NCBI GenBank assembly: GCA_000471925.1
Contig: CP006667.1
Span: forward strand, 2,232,001-2,296,000
DNA: 64,000 nt
Source: Ralstonia pickettii DTP0602
GTDB taxonomy: Bacteria; Pseudomonadota; Gammaproteobacteria; Burkholderiales; Burkholderiaceae
Reading direction: 5' to 3'
Notes under the pieces: generated by a model
Told to the model about the DNA's origin: nothing
What the model saw: the letters and a program-made list of their open reading frames with translations, nothing else
Database searches by the model: none
Translations under genes and position numbers: made by a program
In this document: in pieces, positions 18,211-27,853 of the stretch
Position numbering within the stretch: position 1 is the first letter of the stretch
How the letters are laid out: each line of letters starts with the position of its first letter

Positions 18211-18368
18211 CAGCGCTTCCAGCCACGGACGAGTCCGAACCGGGTCAGCAACTTATGATCCGGTTCGGGCCTGCAGGCATATTCGGCCTGCACGATCACG
18301 CTTCATCCAGGGAACCATGATCGTTTCACTGACCTACCTTCGCTTTGCTAAAGCGTGTCTCAGTCAGC
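18187..18368 (-). ncRNA. Candidate structured small RNA, about 182 nt
   Basis: A near-consensus sigma70 promoter (-35 TTGACC, -10 TATAAT) points leftward, and an intrinsic terminator lies about 175 nt downstream. Between them at least four stems can be drawn. CTGAC/GTCAG encloses the CGCTTT-AGC-AAAGCG hairpin. GATCA/TGATC, GCAGGC/GCCTGC and CGAACCGG/CCGGTTCG follow. I do not recognise 6S, SRP, tmRNA or RNase P signatures. It contains a 21-codon ATG frame (18253-18318) with only a weak ribosome site, so a dual-function RNA or short mRNA is possible. Confidence 0.65.
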
Positions 18369-18374
18369 ACTTGA

Positions 18375-18402
18375 ATTATAGGGCAGCCGACGATTAGGTC
18401 AA
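18375..18402 (-). promoter_or_regulatory. Sigma70 promoter of the small RNA
   Basis: On the minus strand TTGACC (18402-18397) and a perfect TATAAT (18380-18375) are separated by 16 bp. This is the closest match to consensus noticed anywhere in the window. No protein gene starts within 100 bp downstream. Confidence 0.75.
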
Positions 18403-18520
18403 CCAGAATCCGGCTGTGCCGCCGCGCGGGCAGCTGCACGCCCGTGCTGTACATGCGGCGGTGAGATGCAGCATCAAGCCGGTGAATTTCATTGCCTAGA
18501 GCCTGATCCATCGCTCTCCG

Positions 18521-18808
18521 TTACAGGGCCGCGATGAACTCGTCCCAAGGCGTCGCTTGCAGCGTCTCGGTCGCGGCGTGTCCATAGGCTCGGATGATCA
18601 ACGCTGCCCGCTCGAGTTGCTTCAGATCGTCCGACTCAACAATGTCCACGACGTCAAAGCGCCCAAGTGTCAGATAGCTGTCCTTCCAGGTGACGGCAGG
18701 GCATTCCGTCTTGATTTTCTCGGCCACCGTGGCGGCGAGTTTCTTCAGGTCCTTGGGATCCGTGAACGCGTCAGGAGCGAGACGGCTGAGGATGACGTAT
18801 GTAGTCAT
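18521..18808 (-). CDS. GYD-domain protein
   Basis: This 95-residue protein is a single GYD domain (family PF08734), a ferredoxin-like alpha/beta fold. Typical elements are the start TTYVILSRLAPDAF, the DLKKLAATVAEKI helix and GRFDVVDIVES. The function of the family is not known, and members are often linked to stress or redox genes. An AGG-rich site precedes the ATG. It is upstream, on the same strand, of the small RNA candidate but is separated from it by the RNA's own promoter. Confidence 0.85.
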   Translation of the reverse strand: MTTYVILSRLAPDAFTDPKDLKKLAATVAEKIKTECPAVTWKDSYLTLGRFDVVDIVESDDLKQLERAALIIRAYGHAATETLQATPWDEFIAAL

Positions 18809-19059
18809 GGCATACCTCCGTGCAAGAAATTGCTCCGCAATCCGGCACGGCAGTCATATGGGAGCAACCGGCCGCGCGTTTAGCAGAAGCGTTGCGGCGC
18901 GTCTGCCATCGCCATTCGCCTGCTTCCATCGGCCGCAAGCGACGTTGCATTGCCTCAAGCACCGAGCACGCGAAAGACGATCTTTTAGTCTAGGTCATAG
19001 TCGCTCGCCTCCTGCGATGTGTCCCCGCACCCCGCGGGCTGGGTCGGTCAGCGATGCGC

Positions 19060-20079
19060 CTACGCATGCAGTTCCACCACGTCTGCATCGGCTACCGGGT
19101 GATCGGCGCCCACCTGCTGGCCGCTGAACTTGCCACTCCCCCAAATGCGGGCGAACTTGAACGTACGCGCGAGATCCGGATGCACCCGCAGGGCGACATC
19201 CAGCACGGTGTCGCCGCGACGCATCGTAAAGGGCCGATTCTGGTCGACGGGTTTCCCGGGTGCCTTGGTGTAGACACGCACGATGCCCAGCGCCTTGAAT
19301 AGGAACGGCCCGATCTCGGCCAGCCCTCGTCCGCGGGTTGCCGAGGTTACGAGCGCCGGAAAGCGTACACCGAGCAGGTCTTCGAGCACGGCCGCGTCTT
19401 CCGGGTTGGCGAGATCGGTCTTGTTGGCCAGCAGCAGCGTAGGGAGGTGAACACTGAACGGGTCAGCCGCCGCCAGTTCCGGCGTCGCCCCGGGGCTGTC
19501 GGCCTCACCCGGCCAGCGCTCCGACAGGATGATCTTTGCCTCGGCGAGCCGCCGCAGAATCTGCGCCAATTGTTCTGTACAGTCTGGCGCGCTCAGATCG
19601 ACCACGAGCAGCACGCCGTCTGTCACCCGCAGTATGTCGGTAAGCCCGGGTTGCATGAATTCGGCTGATACAGGTGGCAGATCCACCAGCTGAAAAGCAA
19701 TGTCCTCGAACGGCAACATGGCGGGAATCGGCAACTGGGTCGGGTGAGGGTAGGGCCCGACCTCGCTGCTCGATCCTGTCAGCCTCGCGTGCAGGCTGGA
19801 TTTTCCCGCGCCGGGCGGGCCGATCAAACAGAGCTGGGCCGCGCCTTCGGGATGCACCGCATGTGAGGGCCCTCTGTGAGCCGCCTTCCCGTGGCCCGCG
19901 GATTCCTGGGTGAGTTCCCTGATCCGCGACTTGATATCGGCTTGCAGACGCTCCGTTCCCTTGTGTTTCGGGATGACACGAAGCATCTCCTTCAGGCATT
20001 CGAGCTGCTCGCGCGGCTGGCGTGCCAGCCGATAGGCTTGTTCGGCCTGCTTGTACTCGGGAGTGAGGTTTGCTGGCAT
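19060..20079 (-). CDS. TGS-domain GTPase, DRG/Obg-related
   Basis: In this 339-residue protein an N-terminal helical segment (1-60) resembles the DRG helix-turn-helix region. The GTPase domain has a P-loop GPPGAGKS (87-94) and G4 NKTD near residue 216. The C-terminal TGS domain (about 262-339) begins RVYTKAPGKPVDQNRPF. The G3 motif reads DLPP instead of the usual DLPG, so catalysis or switch movement may differ. It ends a leftward pair with the radical SAM gene (15-bp gap). DRG-type GTPases bind ribosomes or RNA. A specific role with the radical SAM enzyme is inference. Confidence 0.85.
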   Translation of the reverse strand: MPANLTPEYKQAEQAYRLARQPREQLECLKEMLRVIPKHKGTERLQADIKSRIRELTQESAGHGKAAHRGPSHAVHPEGAAQLCLIGPPGAGKSSLHARLTGSSSEVGPYPHPTQLPIPAMLPFEDIAFQLVDLPPVSAEFMQPGLTDILRVTDGVLLVVDLSAPDCTEQLAQILRRLAEAKIILSERWPGEADSPGATPELAAADPFSVHLPTLLLANKTDLANPEDAAVLEDLLGVRFPALVTSATRGRGLAEIGPFLFKALGIVRVYTKAPGKPVDQNRPFTMRRGDTVLDVALRVHPDLARTFKFARIWGSGKFSGQQVGADHPVADADVVELHA

Positions 20080-20094
20080 GGGGCCGTCTTCGGC

Positions 20095-21189
<1,095 letters not shown>

Positions 21190-21315
21190 GGCATATCCCT
21201 CCTGAAGCGCGTTTTCGGACAGGTAACGCGCAGCAGCCTGGGCATTGGGCCAACGCCAGAGTCTTGGCGTCTGGAAGCGGAAAAAGCGATCCAACCGCAA
21301 AAGGGCAGTTTCATT

Positions 21316-22713
21316 CTAGTCTGCAAGCGGGTCCGGCAGTGGCGAGCCGCAGCCGGTCTCCAGCCCCACCTTTCGCTCTGCGCGCAAGGCAGCCCGCCGG
21401 CCCCGCACGGAGTTGACCCCGCACAGCAGGCCCAGCCCGACGACGAAGTAGCTGCCGGTGACCAACAGCGCCTGCCGGTGATCGCCGCCCGTCAGCCAGC
21501 TTGCCATGCCATAGGTCAGCGGCCCGGCGATCGAGGCCAGCTTGACCGCCAGGCCCCAGAGCCCGAAGAACTCGGCCGCGCGCGAGGGCGGAGCCAGCAG
21601 CCCCACCATGGCCCGTCCGGCGGACTGGGCGGCGCCCAGGCACAGGCCGGCCACATTGGCGGCCAGCCAGAACAGCGGCGCTTCGCGCGCGGCGTGCGCC
21701 AGCAGGATGGTCAGGATCCAGCCCAGCAGCGTCAGGGCAATGGCGCGCACGTGGCCGATGCGGTCCTGCACAGGGCCGAACAGGAAGGCGCCGGCCGCCG
21801 CCGTCAGGTTGACCACCAGCACCAGGGTCAGGGTCTGCTGCATAGTGAAGCCCATGGCCTGGTTGGCGTAGATGGCGGTCAGCGTGATCACCGCCTGGAT
21901 TCCGGCCTGGTAGAAGAGGGTGCACAGCAGGAAGCGGCGCAGGTCCCGGAACTGGCGCAGGTGGCCGAGGCGTTGCCATACCCTGGCCCAGGCCATGCCG
22001 ATGGCCTGCTCGCCAGCCGGCGCGGCCGCGGCGACCTGCGCTGCGCCGCGGTCGCGCAGCAGCAGGAAGGTCGGCAGGCTCGCCAGGGCAAAGGTGGCCG
22101 CCGTGATCAGCATGGTGACGGGCACGAACTGGCTGGCGACGTCGCCGCGTGCGGTGGCCCAGTTGACATAGAGCAGGCATATGCCCAGCGTGGCCAGGCC
22201 ACCGATATAGCCAAGGCTCCAGCCCCAGCCCGATACCCTGCCCAGGGCGCGGGTGGTGGAGAGCGACGGCAGGAAGGCGGCGATCAGGTTTTCGCCGCTG
22301 CCGAAGAAGAAGTTGGACAGGACCACGCACAGGATGGCCAGGCCAAGGGTGCCGGGCTGCGCAAAATAGAGCAGGGCGGTGAACACCACGCAACCCGTCG
22401 TCGTCACGGCAAGCAGTGGCTTCTTGGCTGCGCGCAGGTCGGCGTAGGCGCCGACTAGCGGCGCGCTGAGCACCACCAGCGCATAGGAGAGGGAAAGTGC
22501 CGCGGTCCAGGCCAGCGTGGCCCAGGGAGCATTGCCGGCCACCACGGCGACGAAGTAGGCATTGAACAGCGCGGTGATGACCACCGTGGTGTAGCCCGAA
22601 TTGGCAAAGTCATACATGGCCCATGCCCACACTTCGCGCGGCCGTACGTCGGCGCCCAGGGCAGAGGGCACGCGGGGCTCGAGAGCGTGGCCACGCGGTT
22701 GGGGCACGGTCAT
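21316..22713 (-). CDS. UMF1-family MFS transporter (Atg22-like)
   Basis: This 465-residue protein has about 12 membrane segments. The N-terminal WAWAMYDFANSGY is the hallmark of the UMF1 (unknown major facilitator) group, related to vacuolar effluxer Atg22. SGWGWSLGYIGG follows in helix 4-5. Its start overlaps the stop of the upstream ceramidase-like gene by 4 bases, so the two are one operon. The substrate is unknown. By analogy it would export amino acids or small metabolites, but nothing here proves that. Confidence 0.88.
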   Translation of the reverse strand: MTVPQPRGHALEPRVPSALGADVRPREVWAWAMYDFANSGYTTVVITALFNAYFVAVVAGNAPWATLAWTAALSLSYALVVLSAPLVGAYADLRAAKKPLLAVTTTGCVVFTALLYFAQPGTLGLAILCVVLSNFFFGSGENLIAAFLPSLSTTRALGRVSGWGWSLGYIGGLATLGICLLYVNWATARGDVASQFVPVTMLITAATFALASLPTFLLLRDRGAAQVAAAAPAGEQAIGMAWARVWQRLGHLRQFRDLRRFLLCTLFYQAGIQAVITLTAIYANQAMGFTMQQTLTLVLVVNLTAAAGAFLFGPVQDRIGHVRAIALTLLGWILTILLAHAAREAPLFWLAANVAGLCLGAAQSAGRAMVGLLAPPSRAAEFFGLWGLAVKLASIAGPLTYGMASWLTGGDHRQALLVTGSYFVVGLGLLCGVNSVRGRRAALRAERKVGLETGCGSPLPDPLAD

Positions 22714-23504
22714 GTTCCATCCTCAACGGTGTGACGCCGCTTCAGCCGAAGCAGGACGCCGTAGACGGCCAGCGCCGCGAACACGTGCTTGAGCGTGTGC
22801 CCGCTGACCAGCCCCGTCAGCGCCGCGATCTGGTGGTCCAGCACATCGCAGACCAGGGCCAGCACATAGCAGCCGGTGATTGCCAGCACATCCCGGTCGC
22901 CAGTGTATCGTGGCGCATAGAGGCAGAGCAGCAGCGGCACCACCAGCATGGCCCATGCCTGAACCAGGAGATAAGGGCGCAGGTCTCCGATGCCGCGGGC
23001 TTCGCTCCATGCCCAGTAGCCGACGCTGGCCGGCCCGGCGATCAGCAGCAGCGGCAGCAGCCGCAAGCCGGCCTTCAGGCTGGCCCGCTCGCACAGGTTG
23101 GCGGCCAGCCAGGACATCAGCGCAAGCGCCAGCGGGGCCCTGTCCCACACCAGTCGCTGGTTGTCTGGTGCGAGGTGGTAGTAGCCGGAGCCCAGGCCAA
23201 CGAGGAAGACGGCGAAGAAAAGCAGCCGGTAAGGCCAGGCCTCGGCTGGCGCGATGAAGGCGCGGCTGGCAGCCGTGGTGCCCAGATAGCGCAGGCCGGC
23301 CGCGCCCGCGAGCAGGAACAGCAGATTGGAGCCGATGTCGAGGCAGTGAGGCGTGCCGAAGCAGACGTAAGGGTCGGCATAACGATGGTATTGCGGCGGC
23401 TGCGCGATGCGCGGCAGCAGCCAGGTCGCGGTGGCCATGGCCGCTACCAGCAGCCAGACTGCGGCGGCCCTGGCGGCAGGGCTGGCTTGTCGGCAGGCGC
23501 GCAT
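22710..23504 (-). CDS. Ceramidase-like integral membrane hydrolase (CREST superfamily)
   Basis: This 264-residue protein has seven or so hydrophobic helices. Motifs of the alkaline-ceramidase fold are present in order: PHCLDIGSNLLF, GSGYYHLAPDN with its His, RLVWDRAPLA, and the zinc-type H-x3-H in SGHTLKH near the C-terminus. The ATG at 23504 is chosen over an over-long frame to 23981 that runs through the IS remnant. It is likely to be a metal-dependent amide or lipid hydrolase in the inner membrane. It is coupled to a UMF1 transporter (4-bp overlap). An AT-rich palindrome lies 45 bp upstream. Confidence 0.8.
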   Translation of the reverse strand: MRACRQASPAARAAAVWLLVAAMATATWLLPRIAQPPQYHRYADPYVCFGTPHCLDIGSNLLFLLAGAAGLRYLGTTAASRAFIAPAEAWPYRLLFFAVFLVGLGSGYYHLAPDNQRLVWDRAPLALALMSWLAANLCERASLKAGLRLLPLLLIAGPASVGYWAWSEARGIGDLRPYLLVQAWAMLVVPLLLCLYAPRYTGDRDVLAITGCYVLALVCDVLDHQIAALTGLVSGHTLKHVFAALAVYGVLLRLKRRHTVEDGT

Positions 23505-23548
23505 GATGGCTTTCTTTTGCTTGTGGGAGACTCGTTTCAGCGATTTAA

Positions 23549-23564
23549 CATAATATACATTATG
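23549..23564. promoter_or_regulatory. AT-rich palindrome upstream of the ceramidase-like gene
   Basis: CATAAT (23549-23554) and ATTATG (23559-23564) form a perfect inverted repeat with a 4-bp spacer in an unusually AT-rich patch. It overlaps plausible -10 sequences for the leftward operon, so it may be promoter, operator or both. Confidence 0.4.
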
Positions 23565-23600
23565 CGTCTTTTGTTTGTTTCTGTAGCGGCTAAGCGGTAA

Positions 23601-23979
23601 TGTCCGGTTCTGGCTAAGTTCAAATGTCCGAGTTTGGCAGGCGTAAGCTTGACGGCTTCCAGCGCGCGGGAGCCCGTCATGCCAGCAGGAGCCATTACCA
23701 TGACGATACGGCAGATCGACCGGCTCAAGGTCGTTCAAGCGCTGGCCGACGGCTATCTCAAGACCGGGATTGCCGCCTCCAGGCTGGGACTGAGCGCCCG
23801 CCAGACCCTGCGCCTGCTGCGGCGCTACCAACAGCACGGCGCTGCCGGCTTGCTGAATCGCCACCAGGGTCAGCCGGCCAACAACCGGACCCCACCGGGC
23901 CTTGCGGCGCGAGCGCTCGGGCTGATCCGCGACAGCTATGCCGACTTCGGCCCGACCCTGGCCGCCGAGAAGCTGGCTC
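23601..23979 (+). mobile_element. IS remnant, ISNCY/IS1202-like left end
   Basis: One end of an insertion element survives. It has a short terminal region with two TGTCCG direct repeats (23601 and 23626 area), then the first part of the transposase gene. The right part of the element is missing, and the sequence changes abruptly at the stop codon of paoC. It is probably the product of a deletion between the element and its neighbour. Confidence 0.75.
23700..23979 (+). pseudogene. Transposase N-terminal fragment (ISNCY/IS1202 group)
   Basis: About 93 residues remain from the ATG at 23700. They include a helix-turn-helix of the form LKTGIAASRLGLSARQTLRL and a linker QGQPANNRTPPGL, ending at FGPTLAAEKLA. 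The DDE catalytic domain is absent. The frame then reads on into sequence antisense to paoC for about 20 residues, which is not transposase. It is inactive. Confidence 0.8.
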
Positions 23980-26188
23980 ATGCCATCAGCTTCTCCTTCG
24001 TGATGGGAAGATCCCGTATCCGCTTGCCAGTGGCGTGGTAGACGGCGTTTGCGACGGCCGCGGCAAAGCCGGTAATGCCAATTTCGCCTATGCCACGCGC
24101 GCCGAATTCATTGAATTCGAGGTCAGGATGGTTGAGCAGGATCACGTCGATCTCCGGCTGGTCCGCATGCACCGGGACCGCATACTCGGCGTAGTTGTTG
24201 TTCCCCGGCATGCCGTCGCGTTCGTCATACTCGGTGGCTTCGAACAAGGCCATCCCGACGCCCATCACGATCGCGCCTTCTACCTGGTTACGGGCAGTGA
24301 CCGGGTTGATGACCCGCCCCACATCGATCGCACTCACGACCCTGGCCACGCGCAACCGCGAAATGCCGGGGTCCCAGCGCACTTCCACGAAGTGTGCGCC
24401 GAAGGACATGAACGACAGCTTGTCGACCGGCGCGCCGCCGGTACGGGCGAAGCCCTCAGCGCTGGCAAATCGCTGGGCATTGAGGACCGAGGCGTAGTCG
24501 ACAGCGCGCTTGCCGTCGGTCAGGCGGCCATTCTGCATCTTCAGCGTTTCAGGCTTGGCCCCGGCGAAGGCCGCGCCCTCCTGCGTCGCGAAGGTGCGCA
24601 GCTGGCCGATCGCGTTGCGCGTGGCTTCGGCCACGGCGGGCAGCACGCTGGCCGTGGCCCATGACCCGCCGGCTACCGGCGCCGCGGGAAAGGCCGAATC
24701 GCCCAGCTTGACGTCGATCTTTTCGAATGGCAGCCCGGTCAGCTCGCTGACCGTTTGCGCGACGATCGTGTACATACCGGTGCCGATATCCTGGATCGCG
24801 CTGGTCACGGATGCGGTGCCATCGCTGCGCAAGTGGACGCGGGCCTCGGCTGGCGTGCGCCAGGCGTCCCAGTTGCACACCGCCACGCCGTAGCCGACGA
24901 TCTCGGTGCCAGCCTTCATCGAACCCGGACGCGGATCGCGCCGGTCCCAGCCGAACTTGCGGCTGCCCTGCTCGATGGCCTCGCGCAGATGGTTGCTCGA
25001 CCACGGAAGGTTGAGGCTTTCGTCGCGTGTGGACAGGTTGGCAAGCCGGAACTGCAGGGGGTCCATGCGGCAGGCCAGCGCCAGTTCGTCGATGGCGGAT
25101 TCGAGCGCGAACAGGCCCGGCGCGGCGCCCGGGGCACGCATCGACGTCGGCGCGCCCCGGTGCACATCGGTCGTGTGGTGGCTCACCATGACGTTCGGGC
25201 ACGAATACACACTCTGCGTCATCCCGCCACAGTTCTCGACGTACTGCTCAATGAACGAGGTGGTGTTGACCGATTCATGCCGGATCGACGTGATCTTGCC
25301 ATCGGCCCCGGCCGACAGGCGCACGCGCTGGCGCGTTTCGGGCCGATGGCCGGTGGTCGTGAACATGTAGGCGCGCGGCACCTCAAGCTTTACTGGCCGG
25401 CCGGTCATTCGCGCCGCCGCGCTGGCCGCGACGGAGTGCGGCCACAGGAACAGCTTGGAGCCGAATCCGGAGCCGATGAATGGCGCGTCGACAGTGACGC
25501 GTTCGGGCGTGAGGCCGAAGATCTGCGCGATGGTATTGCGATGGACGGTGGCGCCCTGCGTGGCTTCGTAAAGGTGCAGGTCGCCGCCCTCCCACCACGC
25601 CAGCGTGGCATGCATTTCCATCGGGTTGTGGGTTTCGACCGGGGTGCGGTAGATGGCGTCGACCTTCACGGCCGACTGGTCGAAGGCTGGCGCCGGTGTG
25701 CCGCGTGAGTGCCCTCGCCCACCATCGCGCAGGCCGTTCGCCTTGATGCCATGTTCGAGGTCCGTGACAGGCTTCGTGCGGGCGTACGACACCTTGACGC
25801 GGTAGGCGGCCTCGCGGGCGTGCTCGAACGTGTCGGCCAGGACCAGCGCCACCATCTGGCCGCCGTAGTGGACCGTGTTGTCCTCGAATGGCAGCCGGTG
25901 CTCGTCGGTGATCGACGCGGTCAGGATCGTCGCGCCCGAGATCGGGCTTTTCGGGATCCGGTAGAGGCGCGGGAAGTTGCCGTTGTGCAGGATGTCGACC
26001 ATGCCGGGGACGCGGCGCGCCTCGGCGATGTCGATGCCGGTGATGCGGCCGCTCGCCACGGTGCTGTATACCCCGTACGCGTGCAGCATTCCGGGCAGCG
26101 AGCGATCGGCCGTATAGAGGGCGGTGCCGGTCACCTTGAGCCGGCCATCGATGCGGCGCGGCGACGCGCCGATAGCAGTGTTGTTCAC
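23978..26188 (-). CDS. paoC: Aldehyde oxidoreductase, molybdenum-cofactor subunit (PaoC-like)
   Basis: This 736-residue subunit of the xanthine-dehydrogenase family binds the molybdopterin cofactor and oxidises aldehydes. The catalytic Glu of the conserved GIGEIG lies at residue 702. Typical segments include VNTTSFIEQYVENCGG and HRGAPTSMRAPGAAPG. I chose the GTG at 26188 because GGGAG is 8 bases upstream and it leaves a 13-bp gap after paoB. A TTG at 26215 would overlap paoB. It is the last gene of the paoABC-like operon. Its stop codon lies exactly where an IS remnant begins, and no paoD-type chaperone gene follows. Confidence 0.92.
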   Translation of the reverse strand: MNNTAIGASPRRIDGRLKVTGTALYTADRSLPGMLHAYGVYSTVASGRITGIDIAEARRVPGMVDILHNGNFPRLYRIPKSPISGATILTASITDEHRLPFEDNTVHYGGQMVALVLADTFEHAREAAYRVKVSYARTKPVTDLEHGIKANGLRDGGRGHSRGTPAPAFDQSAVKVDAIYRTPVETHNPMEMHATLAWWEGGDLHLYEATQGATVHRNTIAQIFGLTPERVTVDAPFIGSGFGSKLFLWPHSVAASAAARMTGRPVKLEVPRAYMFTTTGHRPETRQRVRLSAGADGKITSIRHESVNTTSFIEQYVENCGGMTQSVYSCPNVMVSHHTTDVHRGAPTSMRAPGAAPGLFALESAIDELALACRMDPLQFRLANLSTRDESLNLPWSSNHLREAIEQGSRKFGWDRRDPRPGSMKAGTEIVGYGVAVCNWDAWRTPAEARVHLRSDGTASVTSAIQDIGTGMYTIVAQTVSELTGLPFEKIDVKLGDSAFPAAPVAGGSWATASVLPAVAEATRNAIGQLRTFATQEGAAFAGAKPETLKMQNGRLTDGKRAVDYASVLNAQRFASAEGFARTGGAPVDKLSFMSFGAHFVEVRWDPGISRLRVARVVSAIDVGRVINPVTARNQVEGAIVMGVGMALFEATEYDERDGMPGNNNYAEYAVPVHADQPEIDVILLNHPDLEFNEFGARGIGEIGITGFAAAVANAVYHATGKRIRDLPITKEKLMA

Positions 26189-26201
26189 GCGAGAACTCCC
26201 T

Positions 26202-27185
26202 TCAGGCCGTGACAAGTGACAGGTTTCGCATGACGGCCTGCTGGCCGAGCATGAGCTTGAAGCCGTTCTGTCCGTATGACTGCGCGCCAGCCATCGCCGT
26301 GGCGGCTGCCTCGCGGATCAATGCCTCCGAAACCGGTTTGCCGCGCATCACGGCTTCCGCGTTGGCCGCGCGCCACGGCTTGGTCGTGACGCCACCGAGC
26401 GCGATACGGATATCCCGCACGGTTTTCCCGTCAAGCGCGATCACGACGGCACTCGAGGCCAGCGCGAACTGGTACGAACCGCGGTCGCGCAGCTTCACGT
26501 AAGCCGAGCGGCTGCCGGGCATCGGCGCATCGAGCGTGATATGGGTGATCATCTCGTCGGCTTCCAGTGCGTGTTCCTTCCACGGCGTGTCGCCGGGCAG
26601 CAGGTGGAAATCCGCAAACGGAATGTCGCGCTTGCCTTTGGGCCCCTGCACGTGGATCGTCGCGCCAATGGCCACCATGGCCACGCACATGTCGGACGGG
26701 TGCGCGGCGATGCAGTGCGGACTGCCGCCGAGCACCGCGTGCACATTGCGATTGAGGCCTTCGATGGCGGCGCAGCCCGAGCCCGGGCTGCGCTTGTTGC
26801 ACGGCGAGACCCCGTCACGAAAGTAGCCGCACCGCACCCGCTGCATCACGTTGCCGGCGGTCGTGGCCTTGTTGCGCAGCTGTGTGCTCGCACCGGACAG
26901 CAGTGCCTGGGACAGCGAGGGGTAATGCTTGCGGATATGGTCGTGCCGGGCCAGGTCGGTGTTGCTGACCATGGCACCGATCCGCACCCGGCCGTCGCCG
27001 AGCGGTTCGATCTGGTCGAGCTTGAGCTTGTGGATGTCCACCACGCGGGCGGGCTGCATGATGTCGAGCTTCATCAGGTCCAGCAGCGTCGTGCCGCCGG
27101 CCAGGTAGACCGTGTCGCTGCCCCGCGCGTGCAACGTGATCGCCTGCTCGACATCGGCGGCGCGCGCAAATTCGAAGTTCCGCAT
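26202..27185 (-). CDS. paoB: Aldehyde oxidoreductase, FAD subunit with extra Fe-S motif (PaoB-like)
   Basis: This 327-residue FAD-binding subunit transfers electrons from the Fe-S subunit. FAD loop sequences AGGTTLLDLMK (29-39) and TTAGNVMQR (108-116) are present. Cysteines C119, C129, C138 and C158, in RCGYFRDGVSPCNKR and PHCIAAHP, match the insertion that carries a [4Fe-4S] cluster in E. coli PaoB, and they set it apart from ordinary XdhB proteins. The start ATG shares its A with the paoA stop (TGATG), so translation is coupled. Confidence 0.92.
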   Translation of the reverse strand: MRNFEFARAADVEQAITLHARGSDTVYLAGGTTLLDLMKLDIMQPARVVDIHKLKLDQIEPLGDGRVRIGAMVSNTDLARHDHIRKHYPSLSQALLSGASTQLRNKATTAGNVMQRVRCGYFRDGVSPCNKRSPGSGCAAIEGLNRNVHAVLGGSPHCIAAHPSDMCVAMVAIGATIHVQGPKGKRDIPFADFHLLPGDTPWKEHALEADEMITHITLDAPMPGSRSAYVKLRDRGSYQFALASSAVVIALDGKTVRDIRIALGGVTTKPWRAANAEAVMRGKPVSEALIREAAATAMAGAQSYGQNGFKLMLGQQAVMRNLSLVTA

Positions 27186-27853
27186 CAGACGTTCCTCCGG
27201 ATCTTGCCGCGCGCGTCCTGGATGGCCACCACGATGTTCTTGTAAGCGCCGCAGCGGCAGATGTTGCCGCTCATCGCTTCCCGCACCGCGGCGTCGTCGG
27301 CCGCAATCCGCTTGTCCTGCAGGATGCCGACCGCGCTCATCATCTGCCCTGCCGTGCAGTACCCGCACTGGTAGGCGTCGTGATCCCAGAACGCCTGCTG
27401 CACGGGGTGCAGCTTGCCATCGCGCGACAGCCCTTCGATGGTCGTGATCTCGTCGCCATCATGCATGACCGTCACCGACAGGCATGAATTGACCGTGACA
27501 CCGTTCACGATCAGCGTGCACGCGCCGCACTGGCCGTGGTCACATCCCTTCTTCGTCCCGGTCAGATGGAGCTGGTCGCGCAGCGTGTCGAGCAGGATCG
27601 CATTGGCCGCCACCGTCAGGCGGTGCGTGGTGCCGTTGACCTTGAGCGTGACGGGATATCCCGCGCTGGCACCGGCTTGCGCGGGCACTTGCGGCGCAGA
27701 CTGGCCGGATGCCGCAGGGACCCAGGCCGCGCCCGCGATGCCCACGCCGGAGGTGCAAGCGGATTGCAGGAATTGCCGGCGCGAGAGCGTGTCTGCATCG
27801 CCATCAAGCGCGATGCTAGGGCCTGCCGAGGGCGCTGTGGTGTGGTCTTCCAT
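27185..27853 (-). CDS. paoA: Aldehyde oxidoreductase, [2Fe-2S] subunit with Tat signal (PaoA-like)
   Basis: This 222-residue protein has a Tat motif SRRQFLQ (24-30), which shows export of the folded complex to the periplasm, as for E. coli PaoABC. Plant-type [2Fe-2S] cysteines C104, C109, C112 and C124 are followed by the second cluster motif CGYCTAGQM and CRCGAY. The ATG at 27853 has GGAG upstream; a longer frame to 27904 lacks support. It is the first gene of the operon. The likely role is detoxification of aromatic or other aldehydes, with electrons passed to the respiratory chain or oxygen (known for the family, inferred here). Confidence 0.92.
   Translation of the reverse strand: MEDHTTAPSAGPSIALDGDADTLSRRQFLQSACTSGVGIAGAAWVPAASGQSAPQVPAQAGASAGYPVTLKVNGTTHRLTVAANAILLDTLRDQLHLTGTKKGCDHGQCGACTLIVNGVTVNSCLSVTVMHDGDEITTIEGLSRDGKLHPVQQAFWDHDAYQCGYCTAGQMMSAVGILQDKRIAADDAAVREAMSGNICRCGAYKNIVVAIQDARGKIRRNV

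Noticed and set aside
18326..18511. 61-codon minus-strand frame around the small-RNA promoter
   Set aside because: It covers the -35/-10 elements and has no ribosome site or family.
22623..23600. 325-codon plus-strand frame opposite the ceramidase-like gene
   Set aside because: Antisense shadow; the opposite strand shows a membrane protein with family motifs and coupled translation.
23505..23981. N-terminal extension of the ceramidase-like gene to 23981
   Set aside because: The extension reads backwards through the IS remnant; the ATG at 23504 starts directly before the first membrane helix.
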